Shown: positions 24,315 through 32,762 of the stretch, one piece after another | How positions within the stretch are numbered: position 1 is the stretch's first letter | How the letters are laid out: every line of letters starts with the position of its first letter | Source: Muribaculaceae bacterium | GTDB lineage: Bacteria > Bacteroidota > Bacteroidia > Bacteroidales > Muribaculaceae | Direction of reading: 5' to 3' | NCBI GenBank assembly: GCA_017557425.1 | Contig: JAFYYU010000011.1 | Coordinates: 1 to 64,000 of the forward strand | Length of the DNA: 64,000 nucleotides | Notes under the pieces: model-generated | Told to the model about the DNA's origin: nothing | The model's input: the letters and a program-made list of their open reading frames with translations, nothing else | Database searches by the model: none | Made by a program: the position numbers and the translations under genes

Positions 24315-25204
24315 CCAGAACGTTGATCGTCATCACTGGTCCAACAGGAGTGGGCAAGACAGCGGCTGCCATCCAACTGGCGCAGCGGCTGAACTGTGAC
24401 ATCATCAACGCCGATTCACGTCAGATTTATCGCGGCATTCCCATCTGTACGGCAGCCCCCACGCCCGAGGAGTTGGCTGCCGCCAAGCACCATTTCGTCG
24501 CCTTCAAAGACCTGGAGGAGAGTTACAGTGCAGCCCAGTTTGAGAGCGATGTGATGAATCTGTTGCCCGAGTTGTGGCAGCAGGGCGACACCGTGGTGAT
24601 GTGCGGCGGCTCGATGCTCTATGTGGACGCCGTGTGCCGCGGCATCGACCAGTTGCCGGACATCAGCCCCGAGGTACGTGCCGCCGTCAAAGAGAAACTG
24701 GCCCGTGAAGGGCTGGAGAGCCTGGTGGCTGAACTGGAACGGCTGGACCCGCAATATGCCGCAACAATCGACCGCAAAAACACCAGCCGCGTGTGCCACG
24801 GCGTGGAAATATGCCGTCAAGCCGGCGTTCCCTACTCCACCCTGCGCACCGGCACGGCCAAGCAGCGCGACTTCAATATCATCAAGCTGGCCTTGAACAT
24901 CCCTCGTGACCAACTGTTTGAGCGCATCAACCGTCGGGTGGACCGCATGATCGAGATGGGGCTGGAACAAGAGGCCCGCTCGGTCTATCACCTGCGGCAC
25001 CTCAACTCACTCAATACCGTGGGGATGAAGGAGATGTTTGCCCTGTTTGACGGCACGATGGACCGTCACACCGCCATCGAGCGCATCAAGAAAAACACCC
25101 GCGTCTATGCCAAGAAGCAACTCACCTGGTACCGCCGGGACAATGAGATTACCTGGGTCATGCCTGAGGATGCGGTTACTACCGCACTACAGTTGCTCGA
25201 CTAG
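24311..25204 (+). CDS. miaA: tRNA dimethylallyltransferase
   Basis: Transfers dimethylallyl to N6 of A37 in tRNAs that read codons starting with U. 297 residues, cytosolic. The P-loop GPTGVGKTAAA is at 10-20, followed by NADSRQIYRG, the substrate-binding DLEESYSAAQFESD and CGGSMLYVDAVCRG, and the C-terminal RVYAKKQLTWYRRDN. The start overlaps the AI-2E transporter stop by four bases, so they are cotranscribed. A convergent hairpin follows. Confidence 0.96.
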   Translation: MTRTLIVITGPTGVGKTAAAIQLAQRLNCDIINADSRQIYRGIPICTAAPTPEELAAAKHHFVAFKDLEESYSAAQFESDVMNLLPELWQQGDTVVMCGGSMLYVDAVCRGIDQLPDISPEVRAAVKEKLAREGLESLVAELERLDPQYAATIDRKNTSRVCHGVEICRQAGVPYSTLRTGTAKQRDFNIIKLALNIPRDQLFERINRRVDRMIEMGLEQEARSVYHLRHLNSLNTVGMKEMFALFDGTMDRHTAIERIKKNTRVYAKKQLTWYRRDNEITWVMPEDAVTTALQLLD

Positions 25205-25257
25205 TCCTTGATTTAATACAAGCTGTCGCTTGCATTACTGGACGCGACTGGTTATAG

Positions 25258-25293
25258 AAGAGGAGCGTGGATGCTTGTTCCACGCTCCTCTTT
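25258..25293. terminator. Convergent hairpin between miaA and a C10 peptidase
   Basis: AAGAGGAGCGTGGA (25258-25271) pairs with TCCACGCTCCTCTTT (25279-25293), a near-perfect stem of about 13 bp with a 7-base loop. No long T-run. Confidence 0.75.
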
Positions 25294-25314
25294 ACCTGCT
25301 TGAAATCTTGTCTA

Positions 25315-27879
25315 TTAACTGTTCAGGATGATGTCGATGATGACGTTGACGTCGGCGATGTTGACCTCGCCGTCGCCGTTGACGTCGGCGGCACCGTTTT
25401 CGGTATCGGTCAGGATGACGTTGATGACGCAGTTGACGTCGGCTATGTTGACCTCGCCGTCACCATTCACATCACCGGGCATGTTGTCGGAGTAATACAA
25501 GACGATGTCATCGACATAGGTTGATCCCGAACCGCCTGCAATCATCGCGATGCGTAACAGGGCCGACTGGTCGGCAGTCAAGTTAAGGAACCATGTGGCA
25601 AGCGCTTGGCTCTTTTCGGGCACTTCAGCGGCTTCCAGGTTGTCGATGGTGATAGCAGTTACCCAATTGGCTCCGCCGTCAAGTGAATAGTCCAGTCGAT
25701 ATTTGGACAGCGTTGAGGTCGGATTGAAGAAAGTTGCCTGGGCCATGAAAAAGTTGTGGCTCAAAGGCTGGGAGGTGGTGATGGCACTGGGTAGCTTCAT
25801 CATGACAGAATGGTCGCCAAAACATTTGCCCTCGCCCGGTGCACGCACACCGCTCTTGTTGAAACTCCAGGTGACGAAGTTGCCTTGCACATTCTTGTCA
25901 CTGGTGCTGTTGTTGGCCCTCATGCTCTCAAAGTCCTCAACCAACTGTTCACACACGGGTAACACAATGAAGGTTTGCACGGCTTCATCATTCTCCCATG
26001 ACCATCCTTCAGGCGTCATCATCATGGGATTGCCGCCCTCGTCATTCAACGCCAGATGATAGCGTCCCCACTCGGCGGGAGCGGTCAGCTGCATCTGGTA
26101 GGTTATTGTGTTGTTGCCTGGAATCTGCACCTGGCACAGATCGCTGGTGGATATTTCCTGTTTGTCATCGTTGAGCAGTGACAGATAGACATGGCCGAGA
26201 GGGCCAAGACCTGATGACCACCAAGTGCGGTAAGACAAAGCCACATCCACGTTAAAGGGTCGGTCGACCAGGATACCAGACGGCAAGTTAAAGGCAGTAA
26301 CAGTGTAAAGGTCTGACAGGAAACAATCCGACAGATAGGCCGTATCGTTGCGTACCGTCATCTTGACGTAGAGTTCCTTGCCGCTATGGTGACGCACCTC
26401 CTGGTCATAGTTGATGCCCCCATCCTGCGAGTAGAACAATTTAATCTTGTATTCTCCCTCCTCGAGCGAGTTCGGCAAATCCATAGTAATCGACCAGCCG
26501 GATGAATACCAACCCTGACCCAAATACTCCCTTTGGACAAACCGTTGTCTTTGACGCTCAATGCCATTGTTGTCAAACACGCTCAGCGACAAGGGTATAT
26601 CGGCATAATAGTAGGTCTCGCCGTCATTATTGACATACTCTCCCGTGGCTTTGTTGCCTTGAACCAGGAAATCCTCGGTATCGACAGTAATCTCTTGGCC
26701 CAAAGGAGCCGCCGTGGTGACGGGAGTCAGACGGCTGCGGACATACAGGACCTCCTGGACCATATCGGTCTGCGGCTCAGGAACCAGGCCGAAAAGGCCG
26801 TCCTGCATGTACTTGAAGTCCATAGTATTGGTGGGAGCGAGCAACGAGACCATGAAATAGCCGTCATAGGCTCCGCCCCAGCCCCAGTTGACATGGAAAT
26901 AGCCATCGGCATTGAAGCCGTCGAGGATAAAGGCATGGCCTCCGTCGTAGGCATAACCGCAATACATGACCGGGCGGCTCAGGCTGATCTCATCAACCAG
27001 GAACTGGTCCCACTCGTCGGCATCGAAATAGTCGCGGTTGAGCCAGTAGCACTTGGCGGTGTAGTCAAAATAACGATGCAGGGCCTCGCTGGCAGCATAT
27101 TCTGACGCGCCGCTGCTCTCGCCATACCCCATGTCCATCGAGATGCCCACATCCGACATCAGGCGGGCGACGGCGTCACATGACTCTTCACTGCTGTTGG
27201 AATCATAGACATCGAGCATCAAGTCCCAACGGTAGGTCGACTGGCTGAAGTCGGCACTGAGCTGGGTAGGGGTCGAGCCGTTCACGTTGCAATTATAGGA
27301 ATGGCTTCCCCGACCGACGGCGGGCCAGTCGTAATACTTCATCATCTGAGCGGTAGCGGTGGCCACACAGCCAGCAGCCGAGTGGACGGCATTGCCGTTG
27401 GACAGGGTGTAGGTGGGGCAGTAGTTGTTATAGGGCTCGCCCTGATTCCATTGGGTCGTCACCAGCGGAGAAACGGGGGTCGCGCGCTTGGCGGGCCTGT
27501 GGGCCAAGGCGCCTTCATTGCTCTGCAGGTAAGCAATCTGACTGTTCATCTCATCCAACCAGTACTGCACGGCAGGAGGCAGGGTGTTTGCCGAAAAATC
27601 ACCGGCATCACCATAGCCCAACACTTGAGGCAGGCGGTCGTCGCCGGCAATGATGACGTAACCGCCCCGGGCACCACGGTCATAGACATAAAAACGGTTG
27701 CTTTCGGCCTTATAGGCAAGCCGCATGGGCGAAGTAACGGATGGTGCCATGAACCGCGTGGCGTTTTGCGAGAAGAAGTTGTTGGCCACTTGACGGGCAT
27801 CTGTCTCGCTGACTTGTTTAGCCTGCATGCTGCAGACCGCCATCAACGTGAGGCATAAGATGAAGAGTACTCTTTTCAT
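25315..27879 (-). CDS. C10-family cysteine peptidase with dockerin pair (third copy)
   Basis: 854 residues from the ATG at 27877-27879 (MKRVLFILCLTLMAVCSMQA, signal peptide). Spi-like prodomain about 21-125 (YVIIAGDDRLPQVLGYGD); catalytic domain with Cys171 (SAAGCVATATAQMM) and His315 (GGHAFILDGFNADGY). A long beta-rich region (about 380-790) includes a segment with CARDB-like and jelly-roll character and the sequence YVDDIVLYYSD typical of MAM/concanavalin-like ends. The dockerin pair is coded at about 25318-25476 (GDVNGDGEVNIADVNCVIN; ADVNGDGEVNIADVNVIID). It is more divergent from the two other C10 proteins than they are from each other. A 13-bp inverted repeat overlaps its promoter. Confidence 0.92.
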   Translation of the reverse strand: MKRVLFILCLTLMAVCSMQAKQVSETDARQVANNFFSQNATRFMAPSVTSPMRLAYKAESNRFYVYDRGARGGYVIIAGDDRLPQVLGYGDAGDFSANTLPPAVQYWLDEMNSQIAYLQSNEGALAHRPAKRATPVSPLVTTQWNQGEPYNNYCPTYTLSNGNAVHSAAGCVATATAQMMKYYDWPAVGRGSHSYNCNVNGSTPTQLSADFSQSTYRWDLMLDVYDSNSSEESCDAVARLMSDVGISMDMGYGESSGASEYAASEALHRYFDYTAKCYWLNRDYFDADEWDQFLVDEISLSRPVMYCGYAYDGGHAFILDGFNADGYFHVNWGWGGAYDGYFMVSLLAPTNTMDFKYMQDGLFGLVPEPQTDMVQEVLYVRSRLTPVTTAAPLGQEITVDTEDFLVQGNKATGEYVNNDGETYYYADIPLSLSVFDNNGIERQRQRFVQREYLGQGWYSSGWSITMDLPNSLEEGEYKIKLFYSQDGGINYDQEVRHHSGKELYVKMTVRNDTAYLSDCFLSDLYTVTAFNLPSGILVDRPFNVDVALSYRTWWSSGLGPLGHVYLSLLNDDKQEISTSDLCQVQIPGNNTITYQMQLTAPAEWGRYHLALNDEGGNPMMMTPEGWSWENDEAVQTFIVLPVCEQLVEDFESMRANNSTSDKNVQGNFVTWSFNKSGVRAPGEGKCFGDHSVMMKLPSAITTSQPLSHNFFMAQATFFNPTSTLSKYRLDYSLDGGANWVTAITIDNLEAAEVPEKSQALATWFLNLTADQSALLRIAMIAGGSGSTYVDDIVLYYSDNMPGDVNGDGEVNIADVNCVINVILTDTENGAADVNGDGEVNIADVNVIIDIILNS

Positions 27880-27914
27880 ATTCAGATTAAAAATCGTTTT
27901 GATATTATTTTTTG

Positions 27915-27922
27915 CAAAAGTA
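27915..27922 (-). promoter_or_regulatory. Promoter -7 element of the third C10 peptidase
   Basis: TACTTTTG followed by C on the - strand, about 35 bases before the ATG. A TTG at 27945-27947 lies 22 bases upstream, inside the right arm of the inverted repeat. Confidence 0.6.
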
Positions 27923-27956
27923 ATGAATCTTGCCCCATTAGACGCAAGATTCATTA
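27921..27956. promoter_or_regulatory. Perfect 13-bp inverted repeat over the promoter: operator and/or cutC terminator
   Basis: TAATGAATCTTGC (27921-27933) and its exact complement GCAAGATTCATTA (27944-27956), separated by 10 bases. It overlaps the -7 element by two bases and covers the -33 region of the C10 gene. It also lies 44 bases after the cutC stop and on the - strand is followed by CTTTTGC, so it could alternatively be a terminator. Confidence 0.7.
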
Positions 27957-27999
27957 CATTTTTTCATATCACACCCCGAATAACGGGATTGCGCCCCCT

Positions 28000-28749
28000 T
28001 TAAAGCAGTTGGGCGATGGTGTCCCTGACGCGCCGTGCGGTGGTGTTGTCCAGAGCGGCCTCGTTGGCGCCTGGCCGGCCCATATAGAGGTTGGGATTCA
28101 CATATTGCATGGCGCTAGGCTGCTGCTCACGGCCTGAAAAATGGAACTCGTTCAGCCCTGTTTTATCACGCAATTCGCGGATGTTCTGCTCGGTCACGCC
28201 ACTACCCGCCATGAGGATGATGCGGCCTGCTGCCTGGCGGTTGAGCTTTGCCAGCAGGTCAGCACCTTGGATGGCCTTGGGTTGCTGGCCCGAAGTGAGT
28301 ATGCGATCAAAACCCAGGTCGATGACGGTTTCCAACGCCTGCTCGGGGTTGACAGCGCGGTCAAAAGCGCGGTGCATCGTCACGCTCATCCCCTTGCTGC
28401 ACTCCATCAGGTAACGGTTCTTTTCCACGTCAATTGTGCCGTCGGCATTCAAGCAGCCGAACACGACGCCGTCAACACCCAAATTACGGCACACGGCGAT
28501 ATCGGCCGCCATGCGCTCCACCTCCAGGTCAGTATAGAGGAAATCGCCTCCACGAGGGCGGATAATCACATGCAGGCGCGTCGTTGTCAACACTCGGCGT
28601 GCCACCTTGATTTCGCCATAACTGGGCGTCGTGCCGCCTTCGGGGATGCCCGCACACAACTCCACGCGGTCAGCGCCACCCTCTTGTGCGGCAATGCAGG
28701 ATTCTACTCCATTGGCGCACACTTCAACCATAAAATCCTCTCGTCTCAT
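28000..28749 (-). CDS. cutC: CutC-family protein
   Basis: Cytosolic TIM-barrel protein of 249 residues, historically named copper homeostasis protein CutC. Features: VEVCANGVESCIAAQEGGAD, RVELCAGIPEGGTTPSYG, the conserved HVIIRPRGGDFLYTD, VTMHRAFDR and ILTSGQQPKA. A copper role is poorly supported for most bacterial members. Here its start is three bases after the stop of a phosphodiester glycosidase gene, making it the last gene of the glycan locus and suggesting a metabolic role connected with sugars (inference). Confidence 0.9.
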   Translation of the reverse strand: MRREDFMVEVCANGVESCIAAQEGGADRVELCAGIPEGGTTPSYGEIKVARRVLTTTRLHVIIRPRGGDFLYTDLEVERMAADIAVCRNLGVDGVVFGCLNADGTIDVEKNRYLMECSKGMSVTMHRAFDRAVNPEQALETVIDLGFDRILTSGQQPKAIQGADLLAKLNRQAAGRIILMAGSGVTEQNIRELRDKTGLNEFHFSGREQQPSAMQYVNPNLYMGRPGANEAALDNTTARRVRDTIAQLL

Positions 28750-28752
28750 CAG

Positions 28753-30396
28753 TTATTTATTCAGAATGATATCGATGACATCAGTTACATCACCGATGTT
28801 GACTCTTCCGTCACTGTTGACATCTGCGGCCGAGTTGCTGGGCAGGCCACCCAAAATGATGTCGATGAGGTCTGTGACATCAAAAATATTGACCTCGTCG
28901 TCGCCGTTCACGTCGCCCTTCAACGGCGACTTGAAGATGGTAGCATGTTGAGCGGCCGTAATGCCATTGTAAGCCACATACAGATTGCCCGATGCGGCTT
29001 CGGATGCCGAATGGAACGTGCCGTCATCGTCAAATGATCCCAACTGGGGGTCACAGGAGAATACACACCCCGACAAACCCTTAGTCTTGAGGACACCATA
29101 CTGGTTATATCCCCATACCCCGAATGACGTTGTAGTTGATGACGGGAGGCTATAGCAACCCGGCTCAAACCCGATGATGCTGATTTGGTCATCGACGGGA
29201 GCAGTGGATATCAACAAACATCCATTGGCCACTGGACGCACCTGGCCGTCACTAGGGCTGTTGATGACCTCATCGTTAACCACCATGCACGATGAGCCGC
29301 CACCATCCAGATTCATGGCGTTGGCTGCGCCAAGGGCAACGAAGATGCCCATCATATCCTTGAGCGTGGCACCTATCGAGATATCCTGGCGTCCGTCCAC
29401 CACAACGAAGTAGAGTCGCGTGGTATCGGCATTAAAACCGACCGCCGTACGGGGGTGCAGCTCATTCCAGTCGTCCACGAATTCGCCATTCTGCATGATG
29501 ATGTCGCCACTGCCACCGATGAGTTGATGGATTTTCACATCGCCCGGCACATTGTTGAACTCAAGTTTGAAACTGACTGAAAGTTCATCGCCTTTACTCA
29601 TTGTGGCGGCATGTTCGGCGAATGTGCCCTTGAGCCACAGGATAGCCTTGCCGTCCGGTATCGACTTCAAGCCCTTGGCATCGAAAACCGAATCCACCAC
29701 GCATTGCTCCACACCATTGGGTTTCCATTGAAACGGTCCTTCGGCAGGGCGCAGCTGCACCATTTTACCCGATGTCGAATAATAATAGGTCGTGGGGCCA
29801 AAAGCGTTAGTGAACAGAACAGACTGATTATCAGCAATCGCCTCATTGTAATAACGCAAACGGTTCACCAGATTGAGGGAGAAAACGTCATCACCACAGG
29901 TAATCTGACCTGTGAACTTCAACCGGTCAAAATAAGGATGCTGATTGTCGTCCATCAAGAAGCAGACACAATTGTGGGTACTCTCCAACATTTCGCCATT
30001 AGTGACCTGTCCACTCAATGGGATACCTATCTCATAGATTGGCGATGTCATGAAAAAATCCCCATTAAACGCCGCCACCACCTCATGACCTGGGCTTGTG
30101 TTGCGTGTCGCCATGTGGACAGGAGTCTCAACGCCCCATGAATTGCCGGAGCCCATACAGGTTTCCATCACGATGTAGGGATTGGTCATGTCGATCTCGG
30201 TCACACACACCTTGAGCGGTAAAGCAGGGATGTCAAACTTGGCCGAAGTCACGCCCGGTCCCACCAAATGCGGGAAAATGAGCGTATCCACGTCATAGGC
30301 CTGGTCCCGGATGACCCACTGGTCACGTGCGCTGACTGAAGAAGTGCCCAGAATGACCGCAACGAGCAGAGCTAACAATAAACGATAACTTTTCAT
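28753..30396 (-). CDS. Phosphodiester glycosidase (NAGPA-like) with dockerin pair
   Basis: 547 residues from the ATG at 30394-30396 (MKSYRLLLALLVAVILG, signal peptide). Residues about 80-400 match the phosphodiester glycosidase family related to human uncovering enzyme NAGPA, which hydrolyses GlcNAc-1-phosphodiesters: AAFNGDFFMTSP, PRTAVGFNADTTRLYFVVVD and the family signature AMNLDGGGSSCMV. A short beta segment follows, then a dockerin pair (GDVNGDDEVNIFDVTDLID; ADVNSDGRVNIGDVTDVID). It begins two bases after the stop of a longer paralogue and is followed three bases later by cutC. Secreted to periplasm or cell surface. Substrate unproven. Confidence 0.88.
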   Translation of the reverse strand: MKSYRLLLALLVAVILGTSSVSARDQWVIRDQAYDVDTLIFPHLVGPGVTSAKFDIPALPLKVCVTEIDMTNPYIVMETCMGSGNSWGVETPVHMATRNTSPGHEVVAAFNGDFFMTSPIYEIGIPLSGQVTNGEMLESTHNCVCFLMDDNQHPYFDRLKFTGQITCGDDVFSLNLVNRLRYYNEAIADNQSVLFTNAFGPTTYYYSTSGKMVQLRPAEGPFQWKPNGVEQCVVDSVFDAKGLKSIPDGKAILWLKGTFAEHAATMSKGDELSVSFKLEFNNVPGDVKIHQLIGGSGDIIMQNGEFVDDWNELHPRTAVGFNADTTRLYFVVVDGRQDISIGATLKDMMGIFVALGAANAMNLDGGGSSCMVVNDEVINSPSDGQVRPVANGCLLISTAPVDDQISIIGFEPGCYSLPSSTTTSFGVWGYNQYGVLKTKGLSGCVFSCDPQLGSFDDDGTFHSASEAASGNLYVAYNGITAAQHATIFKSPLKGDVNGDDEVNIFDVTDLIDIILGGLPSNSAADVNSDGRVNIGDVTDVIDIILNK

Positions 30397-30398
30397 GT

Positions 30399-32762
30399 TC
30401 AATTCAGGATGATGTCGATGACGGCATTGACATCGGCGATGTTGACCTCGGTATCACCATTCACGTCACCATTGGGCAGCGTGTTACCGGTTAGTATCAT
30501 GTCGATGATGGCGTTGACGTCGGCAATGTTGACCTCGCCGTCACCGTTCACGTCGCCCTTGAGTGCCTCTTCTTGAGGCATATTGGCATAGACGAGTTCC
30601 ATGCCTGGAATCTTGAGGCTGTACTGCTCTCCTGAGGTAACAGTGTTGAAGGTGAAGTAGTAATATACCAAATGCAAGGGGAAGTTTCCTAAGTCGGCTG
30701 CGTCACAGATATCTGTCACGGGGACGTCAATCACGATCATCTCCTCGTCGCCAGCGTTTTCGATGGGATATTCGATCTGAACACGCTCACCATAGGCTGT
30801 CTCAACGAGATATTTGATGGTTTTGAATTGGATGCCGCCGGGATTCATGCGCAAGCGCAGCGTATCGGGCAAGCCCCACATCTGCACAGACTTGGCAATC
30901 TTGATATAAGGGTTGCGGGACGAAGCGCCCGTGAAATCGATTTGAAGGCCGTTATCAAGCGCTGACCACTCACAGGATTTGCCACCGCTCATAGTGACAG
31001 CCCAAGTGTCAGGATCAAGGGGAGCATTCTCGACGGTGGTCACCCGTGCCTTGGGGTTCTCGACCCTTACCAGCAGTGAGTCGGCCAGCAACGGATGGCT
31101 GGAGCCCACAAAAGTCTGCCCGTCGGCCACTGCTGTAATAATGCCTTGTTCATCAACTACACAGACACTCTCGTCAGAGGAAGTCCATGCAACCACACTA
31201 GGGTCCACCTTGTCCAACCCGTAACCGCTAATGCCATTAATATTGATGGCATAGTTGTGATACTGGTCAATGACAACGCTGTCGCTCACCAGCTGCCACT
31301 GCGCTTCCATAATGGTGACAGGCTGGGAAGCGGTAATACCATTGTAGGACACATACAGATTGCCCGAAGCCGGCGTAGAAACCGCATGGAAAAAGCCCTC
31401 ATCATCGAAGTAACCCACCTGGGGGTCGCACGAGAAAGAGCAGCCCTGCAGGTCGCGCGTCTTCAAGACGCCATACTGGTTATAGCCCCAGACATCAAAG
31501 GCTGTCGTTGCCGAAATAGACAAATTGTAGCACCGTGGCTCAAAGTTGATGATACCGATCTCGTCATCCTCGGGAGCAATCGATACCAGCAGGCAGCCAT
31601 TGCCCACGGCACGTACCGGTCCGTCGCTGGGATGATTCAGGACCTCGTCGTTGGCCAAGATGCATGACGAACCACCGCCATCCAGGTTCACCGCCGTAAC
31701 GGCGCCCAAGGCATCAAAAATACCCTTAAACTCCTTAAGCGTAACGCCGACCGAAGTCATGTGTCGCCCGTCAACAACGACAAAATAGAGGCGCGTGCTG
31801 TCGGCATTAAAGCCGATGGCAGTGCGGGGATGTCGCTCGGCCCAGTCCTCCATGAACTCACCATTTTTCATGATGATGTGGTTGCTGCCGCCAATGAGTT
31901 GGTGGATATTCACGTCGTTGGGGCCATTGTTGAGCGTCAGGGTGAAACTGATGTCCAGTTCATCACCCACGTTCATCCATGACGTCTGGTTGGCATAGGT
32001 GCCCTTGAGCCACAAGATAGCCTTCCCGTCAGGTATCGTTGTCGAACCCTTGGCGTCAAAAATATCCTCAATAACACACCGCTCAACGCCATTAGCCTTC
32101 CAACTGAAAGGCTCGCCGACAGGGCGCAGCAGGACCATCTTGCCGGAACTGGAGCCGTCATAGGTCACAGGACCATAGCTGCGGGTGAACAGGAAAGACT
32201 GGTTGGTCGCGATGTTCTCATAGGCGTAACGCATGCGGTTCACCAGATTGAGCGCAAACGAATGCTCACCGCTGGTGACACGGCCACTAAAAGTCAAGCG
32301 GTCGATATAGGGCCTGTTTTCATCATCCAGCACCAGACATGCGCGATTGTGGCTGCTGAGTACCAACTCGTCGTTGCGCACCTGTCCGCTCAGGGGCAAG
32401 CCCACCTCGTTGGTGGGCGAAGTCATAAAGAAGTCGCCATTGAGGGCACTCACCACCTCATGTCCGGGCCGCGTGTTGCGCGTCGCCATGCTCACCGGCG
32501 TCTCGCAGGCCACCGATTTCTCGCCTCCCAAGCAGGTTTCCATGACGATGTAAGGATTGGTCAAGTCCATCTCCACCACGCTCACCTTGAGCGGCAGTGC
32601 CGGGATGTCGTATTTGGCAGCCGTCACGCCCGGACCCGCCAGATGCGGGAAAATAAGCGTGTCCACCTCATAGGCTTTGTCGCCGATGGTCCACGTGTCA
32701 CGGGACCAGCCCGTGACGGCCATCAGCGACAAAGATATCGCTAATACTAACAGCCGTTTCAT
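30399..32762 (-). CDS. Phosphodiester glycosidase (NAGPA-like) with extra beta domains and dockerin pair
   Basis: 787-residue secreted paralogue of the downstream gene; the N-terminal ~400 residues are closely similar (GDKAYEVDTLIFPHLAGPGV; ALNGDFFMTSP; VNLDGGGSSCILA). Between the catalytic part and the dockerins it has about 240 additional residues: a Big_2-like Ig domain (VVAWTSSDESVCVVDEQG) and a galactose-binding-like beta-sandwich. The dockerin pair is GDVNGDGEVNIADVNAIID and GDVNGDTEVNIADVNAVID (coded at about 30402-30560). Its ATG overlaps the stop of the upstream gene by four bases. The signal peptide is LLVLAISLSLMAVTGWS. Confidence 0.88.
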   Translation of the reverse strand: MKRLLVLAISLSLMAVTGWSRDTWTIGDKAYEVDTLIFPHLAGPGVTAAKYDIPALPLKVSVVEMDLTNPYIVMETCLGGEKSVACETPVSMATRNTRPGHEVVSALNGDFFMTSPTNEVGLPLSGQVRNDELVLSSHNRACLVLDDENRPYIDRLTFSGRVTSGEHSFALNLVNRMRYAYENIATNQSFLFTRSYGPVTYDGSSSGKMVLLRPVGEPFSWKANGVERCVIEDIFDAKGSTTIPDGKAILWLKGTYANQTSWMNVGDELDISFTLTLNNGPNDVNIHQLIGGSNHIIMKNGEFMEDWAERHPRTAIGFNADSTRLYFVVVDGRHMTSVGVTLKEFKGIFDALGAVTAVNLDGGGSSCILANDEVLNHPSDGPVRAVGNGCLLVSIAPEDDEIGIINFEPRCYNLSISATTAFDVWGYNQYGVLKTRDLQGCSFSCDPQVGYFDDEGFFHAVSTPASGNLYVSYNGITASQPVTIMEAQWQLVSDSVVIDQYHNYAININGISGYGLDKVDPSVVAWTSSDESVCVVDEQGIITAVADGQTFVGSSHPLLADSLLVRVENPKARVTTVENAPLDPDTWAVTMSGGKSCEWSALDNGLQIDFTGASSRNPYIKIAKSVQMWGLPDTLRLRMNPGGIQFKTIKYLVETAYGERVQIEYPIENAGDEEMIVIDVPVTDICDAADLGNFPLHLVYYYFTFNTVTSGEQYSLKIPGMELVYANMPQEEALKGDVNGDGEVNIADVNAIIDMILTGNTLPNGDVNGDTEVNIADVNAVIDIILN

